From an uncultured Shewanella sp. (lineage in GTDB: Bacteria > Pseudomonadota > Gammaproteobacteria > Enterobacterales > Shewanellaceae), in contig NZ_CANLKR010000018.1 in NCBI RefSeq assembly GCF_947491715.1, forward strand, positions 1 through 64,000: a stretch of 64,000 nucleotides of DNA, written 5' to 3'. A program made the position numbers and the translations under genes. Shown here piece by piece: positions 10,401 through 17,646 of this stretch; the stretch's first letter is position 1, and each line of letters starts with the position of its first letter. The notes below the pieces were generated by a model. That model was not told the origin of the DNA and did not search any database. It worked only from the letters and a program-made list of their open reading frames with translations.

Positions 10401-10501
10401 ATTAACTGGATCTTGTTACTATAAAGACTCATGAGTCCTAGAACGAGAATCGCAATACAAAATGCAAGAGAAAAATATTTTGAGTAGAATATCCTTTTCA
10501 T
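7436..10501 (-). CDS. RND efflux permease (AcrB/HAE family), 1021 aa
   Basis: An inner-membrane proton-driven exporter of about the usual family length. It has a first membrane helix at 10-30, a large periplasmic loop, a cluster of helices near 330-490, a second helix at 520-540, a second periplasmic loop and C-terminal helices near 840-1000. The helix-4 motif reads FVDGVLIYIEY and the helix-10 motif SNNAILLID. This is the subgroup with one Asp in helix 4 and Asn in place of the AcrB Lys940 position, which I believe is common outside the AcrB core family and not evidence of inactivity. It is first in a tight operon with its adaptor and the peptide synthetases, so export of the synthetase product or self-protection is the likely role. 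Confidence 0.92.
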   Translation of the reverse strand: MKRIFYSKYFSLAFCIAILVLGLMSLYSNKIQLMPNIEPPKLSFQVLWPGMSEDFLIAEIVEPYESVILGKIKSIESLKVKTSDEKVSFEITLKYGSNLTEIENRLTALLTRTRPLPPNVRPIVFRHGGQNVSNRVVGSYFITSETGYFTDQQLDFIKNIALHQFNLVEGVESVELNPLLERELQIKLDMSKLFQMQMSFELVRDTVRNLLIQPVSRLYKNEDVITATFQRTETLESIRQLPISTVNGSIIRLNNIADISVKAIRTTASVRFDGKPAIAMRILRENTANLIEVQQSVDDILAQEQSVMAQAGLTYNLSFDTALFITRAISWVVTTLILGVALTTLVSFYFFKRLQPTILSCVITILSVFGIFIVLALTNTSINIISLAGITFATGMFVDGVLIYIEYLDRTSSEHKVNEASIRASLNKLVPPLFASLLTTIVVFLPVVFGKGVEAQLFKGLSIAITSGLIFAFMLTVLLTPIFAVYFMPSRKAHTPREFGIKPVVKAVEFIVANQRRSKAVLGGVIFASLSALIVFFPALGYLPEVKRDAVDIYVPIAPNKTMDSVNKNVVEPINEIIQSIPKHIEVKSDYVIGWPFFVTAGVRLNDNSLLTDLESYLKEALKNQLPQNRTIVMRGQLFGGVEGGNSIKVNLFVSDKSWLSQHISEMRSLIEKSIPGVALNIIPKLETQKTEFEFVANLPQLIQLNVTNIEMKNVVKALGESDFIGKWNSGDEVLNAYISIDNTSSNISEIPYVASNGDRTYLGEMFTIEEFKKWASFDRLNGIPAATINLRITDKALSVSEVLVVLEKEIVPKLKEIIGAKGLVSIEGSVASLTKAKVFLLAMLLFSLVSFFVIISYTLKSMRNSIVVIFSLLPAIAGGVFGFHILALFTPADFNILTMLGFAIMLGIVSNNAILLIDSISRHSKDFNHSYAIVNGVKERFRAVLISSVTTIFASIPLLLFPSDASIIYQGIVAVIVGGIFTNLLTVTFVSASAANILVVGRRDSAIMQPTQPTPLEKVA

Positions 10502-10820
10502 AAATTTAAGACTCTTTATGATTAATTTTATTTAATGTAGAGTAATCGAAAGTTTGTACTTATTAAGGAGCACCATCTAAAAAAATGACCATCAATACAA
10601 ACTATATTGATTAATTTCAGCATGTTGTTACAAAACACATCTCCCTCGACATATCAAGTTTTGTCTCGTTTCCCTACTCATTCTACTTGACAAAATCAGA
10701 TTCAAAGAGTGAGTGATGACTGTTTTATATTCATTTGTTTAACTTACTTAATTATTGACATTGAAAGCCACCAAACGATTAACCAGAACGATTTTTAGCA
10801 TCTCTAATTTATCCTCAAAG
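10502..10820. other. Intergenic region between MFS and RND genes
   Basis: About 320 AT-rich bases separate two genes on the minus strand. The gap is wide enough to hold a separate promoter for the RND-NRPS operon, but I could not pick a convincing -35/-10 pair, and I see no strong hairpin or open reading frame in it. Confidence 0.5.
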
Positions 10821-12152
10821 CTAAATTGAAATATCATTCTTTGATTCCAAATCAAGTGCACTAAATGTTTCTCTTATGAGGCTAATATTTCTTAACTGTA
10901 ATAAGACAAATGTCAACGACAATAAACAGGTTGAAATCAATGTAAACTGCATTGCACTTGTCAATTCAATTTGGTGACCGAAAGAGGCACTCAATTGTTG
11001 AAAGCCGTCGGTAATAAAAGGAGAACATAAATAAGCAATAGGTAAAACACTAAAAGCAACCAATCTTCTTAACGCAAACACTTTACCTCGTAAATGTTCT
11101 GGAGTATTGAGTTGCCAGAGCGTTTGACTGAGTCCATTGGCCATTGCAATTCCACAACCTGCCGAAAACAGTAAAAATGAATTAACTATATTATTGGAAT
11201 ATAAGGCAAATAAACTGATCAATACTAACGGTACACTAATGGCCAATAGAATAGGCACATAAGATAAGATTCGATTAATAAATTGAGATAATAATACTCC
11301 ACCTAATACCATACCAAGTGCAAGTGCGGCTCGGTACAAGCCTGCGTCTTCGACAGAACCTAATGTTAATGTTAATGGAAACATAAGCACTAAAAATACG
11401 CCATTAGCGAAATTAGAATAAACAAATAACATCAGAACAGCAAATAGCCCTTTATGACGAAGAATGCAACGCAGCGCACTCTTATATCCATCCACAAGAC
11501 CTATTGTATGAGCTATTTTTTGGACATTGACTTTAGATTCATCTATCGCAAACACCCCAAAAATTAAAAACGAAATAGCTGAAATAACGAGAGCAAGTAG
11601 AGTAAAATCAGACATAGAAATAACAGAAAATAAGCCAGCTGCAACAATTGGAGAAATAAACATTGAGCTTGCACGTAGCATTTCATTTAATGAGTTAAGT
11701 TTTCCTAGTTTTATATTTTCCGTAATATTGGGAAGAATGCTTGCCAAAGATAATTGTAGCGAAGCTTCGACAAAACTGATGACGCACATAAGTACTAGAA
11801 TAAAGCTAAAGTCACTATCATTGTTGTTAATCGCTAGCTTCAAGCTCAACAAAGCTAACCAAAAAACAAAAATTGATAGATATATTAACTTCTGTTTTGA
11901 AAACTTATCCAATGCGGCGCCAATCAAGGGAAATATGATAAAACCAGGTAGTAACGCAGCAATGGCTAACAAAGAAAAGCTCATGACACTGCCTTCAATT
12001 TCAAACACATAAATCGAAGCTGAAAATTTTAATATATCACCAGCCAGTAGCACTAAGTTTGTAGCGATGACGTAAGCTACACTCACTAGCTGCTTAGATT
12101 GAATGGCCAAATATAACTTTTGTCGGTTCCCAATAGAAAAAAAATATCGCAT
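10821..12152 (-). CDS. MFS transporter, EntS/MFS_3-like (443 aa)
   Basis: A 12-helix integral membrane protein. Hydrophobic segments alternate with short loops, with a cytoplasmic basic loop in the first half (GAALDKFSKQKL near 78-90, the region of the MFS A motif) and another near 350-370 (TPEHLRGKVFALRRL), typical of the enterobactin-exporter-like group. These proteins export siderophores and other small secreted metabolites by proton antiport. It lies in the same direction as the RND-NRPS genes but 319 bases upstream, so it may be co-transcribed or separate. The place beside two biosynthetic operons suggests product export. The substrate is not readable from sequence. Confidence 0.85.
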   Translation of the reverse strand: MRYFFSIGNRQKLYLAIQSKQLVSVAYVIATNLVLLAGDILKFSASIYVFEIEGSVMSFSLLAIAALLPGFIIFPLIGAALDKFSKQKLIYLSIFVFWLALLSLKLAINNNDSDFSFILVLMCVISFVEASLQLSLASILPNITENIKLGKLNSLNEMLRASSMFISPIVAAGLFSVISMSDFTLLALVISAISFLIFGVFAIDESKVNVQKIAHTIGLVDGYKSALRCILRHKGLFAVLMLFVYSNFANGVFLVLMFPLTLTLGSVEDAGLYRAALALGMVLGGVLLSQFINRILSYVPILLAISVPLVLISLFALYSNNIVNSFLLFSAGCGIAMANGLSQTLWQLNTPEHLRGKVFALRRLVAFSVLPIAYLCSPFITDGFQQLSASFGHQIELTSAMQFTLISTCLLSLTFVLLQLRNISLIRETFSALDLESKNDISI

Positions 12153-13245
12153 TCATCTATGTCCTTCGATGCACATTGAAAACCTCTTAATTTTGCGAAG
12201 ATCTTTTTATCCGCCAAGACAAACTAATCAGTAAGTTGATCTAAAAATCGTTTTAAAAACATGTTCATCATTTACTGTTAGATTGGGGGGAATTACATTT
12301 TTCGCTTTTATTATCCTTGTTACCACTCAACAACCTTGTCGTCAGGGCCTGTATAACTATATCAATCATCAACAAAATAAAAAATATCCAGCACAACTCG
12401 GTTAACTTTTTCTCCTCTTGCCAATGTCATAAATTTAAATTTTAAAATATTTTATATGAACCATCATTTTCAATACAAAACTTAACTTAAAAAGATACAT
12501 AACACAATAAAAACATTAGTTAAACTTGTACTTTTTAGACTAAAACTCATTTTTATTGTCAAACTATCCTCTTGAAAAATTTTTGTCAATCATTATTTAT
12601 AAACCTGATTTTTTCTAGTTAAAATTGAGACTCTCATCGATTTTCCTCAATATTTAAATAAAATGATCTCGCACTAATTGAAAAGTTAATGTATAAGGAA
12701 TTTCAAGAAAACAAAGATGTCACCCTAGAAAAAAGTATTATAATTTACCGTTACTCTTAGATTTAGATGGCTAGGAAATTAAGTAATGAGTAAGCAGTAT
12801 TTACCCATTTCTGTTTTTTCCTCTAACCATATCCATCTTATCTTTCATTCGTAATGTGTTTTTTTAGGTAACTTGAAGCCATAGCTTCAATGACTTGAGC
12901 CTAAAAATGTTAAAATATAGGTGTTTTTTTGTTGTAAAATTAATTCACATATGGTTTTATATATGCTCGCCATGATTTTACGGCGCAATAACCTGTTGAT
13001 ATAAAAGGAATGATAACAGATCATTAAGCACTACTTCTTAAGTACTACTAACAGTTGAAGTAGCGTCTTAAATACTGGCTAGTGAACTATATGCCAAATT
13101 AATTAAACCTTGGTGTTATCAAACTCAAACTTTTGAAGTTCTATACTTTAAAAAATTGATTTGATTAATAGCAACTTTTATTAAAATGGTGCAAGGTAAA
13201 TTAGGACTTTTAATCTATCGTTCTAAATGCTGTTTAAACGAAGAG
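12153..13245. other. Long AT-rich intergenic region between divergent operons
   Basis: About 1.1 kb without a supported gene, between the minus-strand MFS gene and the plus-strand peptide gene. It is rich in A/T runs. I see one short hairpin, TTGAAGC-cata-GCTTCAA at 12873-12890. A 22-codon frame from 12786 has no clear ribosome site and is probably not a gene. The length is unusual next to the tightly packed operons and suggests regulatory DNA or decayed sequence. Confidence 0.5.
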
Positions 13246-13273
13246 TTTACAAAGCAATCATTTCTTAAATTAT
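13246..13273 (+). promoter_or_regulatory. Possible sigma-70 promoter of the peptide gene
   Basis: TTTACA at 13246-13251, a 16-base spacer, then AATTAT at 13268-13273 (5/6 and 4/6 matches to consensus). It would start transcription near 13280, giving a leader of about 37 bases before the peptide ATG. AT-rich DNA gives many such matches, so this is tentative. Confidence 0.3.
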
Positions 13274-13316
13274 CAATTCATAAAAAATTTGTATTAATGT
13301 ATATAAGGAAATTGAA

Positions 13317-13460
13317 ATGCAAAAATCAAATGTAAAGATCTCTGGTAAATTTGAAAATGGCAAACTTCAAATGTGTCAGGTTGGCTCAAAAGGTTCAGTA
13401 AAAGCTGACAAGGGCTTCGTAGCTGTAAACGCTCCATTCAAGCCTAATACAACTAAGTAA
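13317..13460 (+). CDS. Small peptide, 47 aa, possible precursor peptide
   Basis: ATG at 13317 to TAA at 13458-13460. An AAGGA ribosome site sits about 8 bases before the ATG. The peptide starts MQKSNVKISGKFENGKL and ends NAPFKPNTTK. It is basic and soluble-looking, with Gly, Ser, Lys and one Cys (residue 20), and no signal peptide or membrane helix. I do not recognise a family. It lies directly upstream of the phosphonate operon, separated by an imperfect hairpin, the arrangement often seen for ribosomally made precursor peptides that must be produced in excess. The next gene carries a domain resembling a RiPP recognition element. A role as a modification substrate is inference; it could instead be a small regulator or an immunity peptide. 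Confidence 0.6.
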   Translation: MQKSNVKISGKFENGKLQMCQVGSKGSVKADKGFVAVNAPFKPNTTK

Positions 13461-13507
13461 TTATCTGCTTCATAAATTTATGAATCGATAAATACTAATA
13501 TATTGAG

Positions 13508-13535
13508 TGCTGACCACCTAATTAGGCGGCCAGCA
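13508..13535 (+). terminator. Imperfect hairpin after the peptide gene, possible attenuator
   Basis: TGCTGaCCaCCT - AATT - AGGcGGcCAGCA forms a stem with two A/C mismatches and a 4-base loop, followed by a T-containing stretch (tattttta, from 13548). It could act as a partial terminator that keeps peptide mRNA above that of the downstream enzymes. The mismatches and the distance to the T stretch make full termination doubtful. Confidence 0.4.
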
Positions 13536-13663
13536 TTCTACTCAAGTATTTTTATATTAGCAACATAAAGCATCGCCTTTGATATCCCGTATTCAAATTG
13601 CGAACATTTCTTTTCCCATTTAATAAAAATCGGAAAACTAATTAGACAAAGCAGTAAACAATT

Positions 13664-14812
13664 ATGGATTTAGAAGAATTTCTGAGAAAAAAGCAAACTT
13701 CAATTGAGCAAGTGCTGGCCTCTGCAAATGAGGAAGGACAGCTCATAGAAGAGGATACTTTAATCGTGGTTGGCTCTCTATCAGAAGGTCTGGCGACGCT
13801 AAAATCTGATATGGACCTCATCCTCGTAACCGATCGTGATCCTAAATCTATTTCAAAAAATGGCAGTATTGCTTGGGTGAATGGTAAATGTTTAGTTGAT
13901 ATGGAAATCGTTCACCGTTCTGCTGTTCAAGAGCTAGTGACTCGCTTTAAAGCCTGGATTCAAGGAGGATGGGGCAAAACATTTGCCGCAAACTTTTCTT
14001 CAGAAGAACGTAAATTGCTTCATCGTTACCTCAAAGGTATATATTTAAATGACTCTGATAATAAGAAACAAAATCAGATCGTTAAATATGATGAAATAGA
14101 ATTATCACGCCTTAAGCTCCATTGTGCACGTCATACTGCGAGATCAATTCAAGTCGATGTCGTTGGGCATAAACAAAGACAAGATTACCGTTCAATAACA
14201 TACGCAGCCATCGAGCTTTTAGGACATGCCATTGATGCCTTACTTGCATCTCATTATATTACCAATCCAATGGCAAAATGGCGGAGTCGACTTTTAGAAT
14301 CATTACCTGACATTGGCCTTTCAGAACTGGATCAGAGATTTAAAAGTAAAAATGCTGATGATATTGTATGGCATCTCCATAAAATACCCGAACACACACC
14401 CCAAGCAATCCTTGAGCAAGCCCACGAAATAGTTACTTTTTGTAGATGGGTATTTTTATATGCTGAAATTAAGTTGGTTCATCCACATGTATTTAAGTTT
14501 TTCAAAGTAATTACTAATTTTCCTCTGCCTAGCTCAGACAATATCGGCTCCCCAACTCTGCCGCTATTAGAGTTTGATGTTGATTTTCATATCAATGACG
14601 ACAAAATTTTTATGGCTAGATTAAATGAATTTGATGAAGTGCTATCCCTATCTTCAACTGAATTAAGCTTAGTCATGCAATTTAACGGAAAAACACACGA
14701 GGAAGAAGCCTTATCAAATGTTTTCCAAAAAAAAATAGGTGTCGAAGAAAGAAACACTTTGAATAAACTTTTAAAAGCATTCGACCAAACTGGATTATTA
14801 GCAAAAGATTAA
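13664..14812 (+). CDS. Nucleotidyltransferase-fold protein with a PqqD/RRE-like C-terminal domain
   Basis: A 382-residue cytoplasmic protein. Residues 30-60 carry the nucleotidyltransferase signature: GS at 37-38, ten residues, then D49-x-D51 (VVGSLSEG ... SDMDLILV), which binds metal and nucleotide in the pol-beta superfamily. A helical middle follows (about 135-280). The last 85 residues (about 297-382) have a pattern of two beta strands and three helices: LSLSSTELSLVMQFNGKT, then a helix, then LNKLLKAFDQTGLL. By eye this resembles PqqD and other RiPP recognition elements, or more generally a winged helix. It is the first enzyme gene after the 47-aa peptide gene, so a peptide-directed nucleotidyl or phosphonyl transferase is a reasonable hypothesis. 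No strong ribosome site is visible; the ATG at 13664 is the first in frame. Confidence 0.8.
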   Translation: MDLEEFLRKKQTSIEQVLASANEEGQLIEEDTLIVVGSLSEGLATLKSDMDLILVTDRDPKSISKNGSIAWVNGKCLVDMEIVHRSAVQELVTRFKAWIQGGWGKTFAANFSSEERKLLHRYLKGIYLNDSDNKKQNQIVKYDEIELSRLKLHCARHTARSIQVDVVGHKQRQDYRSITYAAIELLGHAIDALLASHYITNPMAKWRSRLLESLPDIGLSELDQRFKSKNADDIVWHLHKIPEHTPQAILEQAHEIVTFCRWVFLYAEIKLVHPHVFKFFKVITNFPLPSSDNIGSPTLPLLEFDVDFHINDDKIFMARLNEFDEVLSLSSTELSLVMQFNGKTHEEEALSNVFQKKIGVEERNTLNKLLKAFDQTGLLAKD

Positions 14813-14882
14813 TACTCACAAACTTATAGCAGTAAAAACGACTACCTTGAAAACCCTCGAATTCAGCTATTTAGGGAAAAAA

Positions 14883-16505
14883 ATGAAAAAACAACAAAAA
14901 AAACGAACGCTGAAAGAAATAATAACCTCGCCAAACACCGAATATTTAATGGAGGCACACAATGCAATCTCCGCAAAAATTATCGAAGAAACAGGGTTTT
15001 CAGGGATTTGGGCTTCCGGCTTAACCATTTCTTCATCTTTAGGGGTTAGAGATCGAAATGAAATTTCATGGACACAAGTCTTAGACACTGTTGAATATAT
15101 GACCGATGCCGTAGATTGCCCAATATTACTAGACGCAGACACAGGTTATGGTGACTATAATAGTTTTCGTCGAGTCGTTAAGAAGCTTGGACAACGAAAT
15201 ATTTCAGGCTGCTGTATTGAAGACAAGATTTTCCCAAAAAAGAACTCTTTCATTGGCGAGAAGCAAGAACTGGCGTCTGTAGCAGAATTTACCGCTAAAT
15301 TAAAAGCAGGTGTCGATAGTAAAGTAAATGATGACTTTGTCATTGTTGCCAGAACAGAAGCACTTATTTCTGGCTGGGGAATAAATGAAGCTTTGCGTCG
15401 CGCAAAAGCGTACTATGAAGCAGGTGCAGATGCGATTTTAATTCATTCTAAAGCTTCTCATGCTAATGAAATCCTAGAATTTTGCGAGTTATTTGATACC
15501 CCTTGCCCCGTAGTGATCGTTCCGACAAAGTACTACAATACGCCTCCTGAAAAATTTGAACAAGCAGGAATATCTACAGTAATATGGGCAAACCACTCAC
15601 TGCGAGCTTCTGTTAAAGCCATTCAAGATACAGCTAAGGCTGTTTATAACTCTAAATCTCTGCTCCCAATCGAAAAAGAAGTCGCGCCTTTAACAGAGAT
15701 TTTTCGCCTCAGTGGTGAACATGAAATGGAGCTCATAGAAAAAAAATATGTCCCCACATTGGATCCCAAAAATATCATATTTTTGGCCGCATCACGTGGT
15801 GAGTACCTTAAGAGTATGACCAAAAAACAGCCTAAATGTTTACTCGAAATAAATGGTAAGCCCCTTCTGCAACACAATATACAACGTTTTAGAAATAAAG
15901 GCATTTTAGATATATCAGTTGTGTCTGGTTACGCTAGCCAACAACTAGACAAATTCGATGTAAGAAACATTAAAAACGATAGCTATGAATCGACCGGCGA
16001 ATGTTATTCACTGAATTGCGCAATTGACCAATTAAGGGAATCTACGATCGTTTGTTATGGTGATCTTTTGCTAGATGACCACATACTAACGGAATTAGCA
16101 AAAGATGAGACTGATGCGGATATCGTGTTATACATAGATAAAAGCAACGAAAAGATAGAAAACCATAAAGGATGCTTTGTACGTTGTTCGTCAGCTTTTT
16201 CTCCCAACCCATTTAAAGACAGTTCCCCCAAAGTTAAATCTGTTGTAAATGAAGATAATACCAAAAATGCCCACGGACAATGGATAGGATTATTGAAAGT
16301 AACAGAAAATGGATTAAACAATGTTAAAAGCACACTTACGCGCATAGTTGCGGACAACAAAAATGCTTCCATTAATGACTTAATCGACACATTGCTGAAA
16401 AATGGTGTCCATGCAAAATGTGTTTACCTAAATGGCGGCTGGATAGATATCAATACAGCAATTGATTTGGAATTCGCAAAATATTCAGAGGCCAAAACAG
16501 CATGA
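14883..16505 (+). CDS. pepM: Phosphoenolpyruvate mutase fused to a cytidylyltransferase-like domain (PepM-PntC type)
   Basis: The N-terminal 290 residues are PEP mutase, which turns PEP into phosphonopyruvate and commits carbon to phosphonates. DADTGYG (84-90) and the diagnostic EDKIFPKKNS (113-122) are intact. The C-terminal 240 residues (from about 303) match the NTP-transferase family, with PKCLLEINGKPLLQ and a glycine-rich loop that is degenerate (FLAASRGEYLKSM). In known proteins this fusion pairs PEP mutase with an AEP cytidylyltransferase (PntC). A comparable two-activity protein, Fom1, has the domains in the reverse order. I chose the ATG at 14883, preceded by AGGG, over an upstream TTG at 14847; this gives 540 aa. 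The stop overlaps the next ATG (ATGA). Confidence 0.93.
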   Translation: MKKQQKKRTLKEIITSPNTEYLMEAHNAISAKIIEETGFSGIWASGLTISSSLGVRDRNEISWTQVLDTVEYMTDAVDCPILLDADTGYGDYNSFRRVVKKLGQRNISGCCIEDKIFPKKNSFIGEKQELASVAEFTAKLKAGVDSKVNDDFVIVARTEALISGWGINEALRRAKAYYEAGADAILIHSKASHANEILEFCELFDTPCPVVIVPTKYYNTPPEKFEQAGISTVIWANHSLRASVKAIQDTAKAVYNSKSLLPIEKEVAPLTEIFRLSGEHEMELIEKKYVPTLDPKNIIFLAASRGEYLKSMTKKQPKCLLEINGKPLLQHNIQRFRNKGILDISVVSGYASQQLDKFDVRNIKNDSYESTGECYSLNCAIDQLRESTIVCYGDLLLDDHILTELAKDETDADIVLYIDKSNEKIENHKGCFVRCSSAFSPNPFKDSSPKVKSVVNEDNTKNAHGQWIGLLKVTENGLNNVKSTLTRIVADNKNASINDLIDTLLKNGVHAKCVYLNGGWIDINTAIDLEFAKYSEAKTA

Positions 16506-17635
16506 ATTCGGCAATCATAGACAGTGTCGAAAAGCAAAATATCAATTTTTGGGCCTCTGTACCTTGCTCTATCATGACCCCCTTGTACAACGCATTCGAT
16601 ACACATGCGGTCATTAAAAATGTAACGGCTACCTCTGAAGGAGAAGCGATTGGAATAGCAAGTGGCGCATGGTTAGCAGGTATAAATGCAGGTGTTATGA
16701 TGCAAAATTCTGGGCTGGGCAATGCCGTTAACCCCTTAACCTCTCTCAATCAAACGTTTCAAATACCGCTGGCACTAATGGTAACCTGGCGAGGTCAACC
16801 AGGAAGAAAAGATGAGCCACAACATAAACTTATGGGCAGTATTACACCGTCGTTATTATCATTACTGAATATCGGTTCTGATGTAATTGACTCTAGTCAA
16901 AAACGACTTGAAGCAATATTTAAAGAGCTTTCAAATAAACTCGCCGACAGAATGTCGCACGCATTAATTATTCCAAACGACCTATTAATAACAGAAAAAA
17001 TCAATGAGCCTAGCACCAAACAAATATGTCAAGCCAATCGCTTTAACTTTCAAAGCTCAGGTCAACGCCCTATTCGCTTTAGAGCAATTGAAACATGTTT
17101 GAATTTACTGCCCGATAACGCAGTGGTCATTGCGAGCACGGGTAAAACAGGCAGAGAATTATTTACTATTTCAGATCAATCAAACTTTTTCTATCAAGTA
17201 GGCTCTATGGGGTGTGCTTCTGCACTTGGATTAGGTATTTCACTTAACACGCCACTTAAAGTCGTGGTCATTGACGGTGACGGCGCCGCACTAATGAAGC
17301 TTGGAAATCTAGCAACCATTGGACATCAGTCACCAGAAAACCTCATCCATATCATTTTGGATAATGAAACATACGATTCAACCGGCGGTCAACAGACAAG
17401 TGCACAAACAACGGACTTTGCTCTAATTGCACAAGCCTGTGGATACCGAAATATCTATAAAGCAAACTGTATTGAAGGTTTTAAAGATGCGGTTCAAGAG
17501 GCTCTTGAGGTAAAAGGGCCAACGTTAGTCCATATGAAGATTGAGTCTGGCAGTTTAAAAAATTTAGCCAGACCCAGCGTTCAACCAGTCGAAGTTGCAC
17601 TTCGATTCAGAAAATACCTGAAACAACATAGGTAA
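16502..17635 (+). CDS. ppd: Phosphonopyruvate decarboxylase, ThDP-dependent
   Basis: A 377-residue enzyme that decarboxylates phosphonopyruvate to phosphonoacetaldehyde, the step that pulls the unfavourable PEP mutase reaction forward. The N-terminal half has ATSEGEAIGIASGAWLAG (with the ThDP-activating Glu) and the family-specific GQPGRKDEPQHKLMG. The C-terminal half has the ThDP/Mg motif DGDGAALMKLGNLATIG followed by DNETYDSTGGQQT. The length is normal for the family. The ATG overlaps the pepM stop by four bases, so the two are translationally coupled and must be in one operon. Confidence 0.95.
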   Translation: MNSAIIDSVEKQNINFWASVPCSIMTPLYNAFDTHAVIKNVTATSEGEAIGIASGAWLAGINAGVMMQNSGLGNAVNPLTSLNQTFQIPLALMVTWRGQPGRKDEPQHKLMGSITPSLLSLLNIGSDVIDSSQKRLEAIFKELSNKLADRMSHALIIPNDLLITEKINEPSTKQICQANRFNFQSSGQRPIRFRAIETCLNLLPDNAVVIASTGKTGRELFTISDQSNFFYQVGSMGCASALGLGISLNTPLKVVVIDGDGAALMKLGNLATIGHQSPENLIHIILDNETYDSTGGQQTSAQTTDFALIAQACGYRNIYKANCIEGFKDAVQEALEVKGPTLVHMKIESGSLKNLARPSVQPVEVALRFRKYLKQHR

Positions 17636-17646
17636 GATTTAAGATA

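Noticed and set aside
7436-10501. Inactive RND pump because of missing Asp and Lys in the proton relay
   Set aside because: The VDG and NNA motifs seem typical of a subgroup of active RND proteins; loss of function cannot be claimed.
11527-12012. Plus-strand gene of 161 codons opposite the MFS gene
   Set aside because: It is antisense to a clear membrane transporter, without motif or ribosome site, and reads as a shadow.
12786-12854. 22-codon peptide in the gap before the operon
   Set aside because: No Shine-Dalgarno and a composition like the AT-rich surroundings; probably chance.
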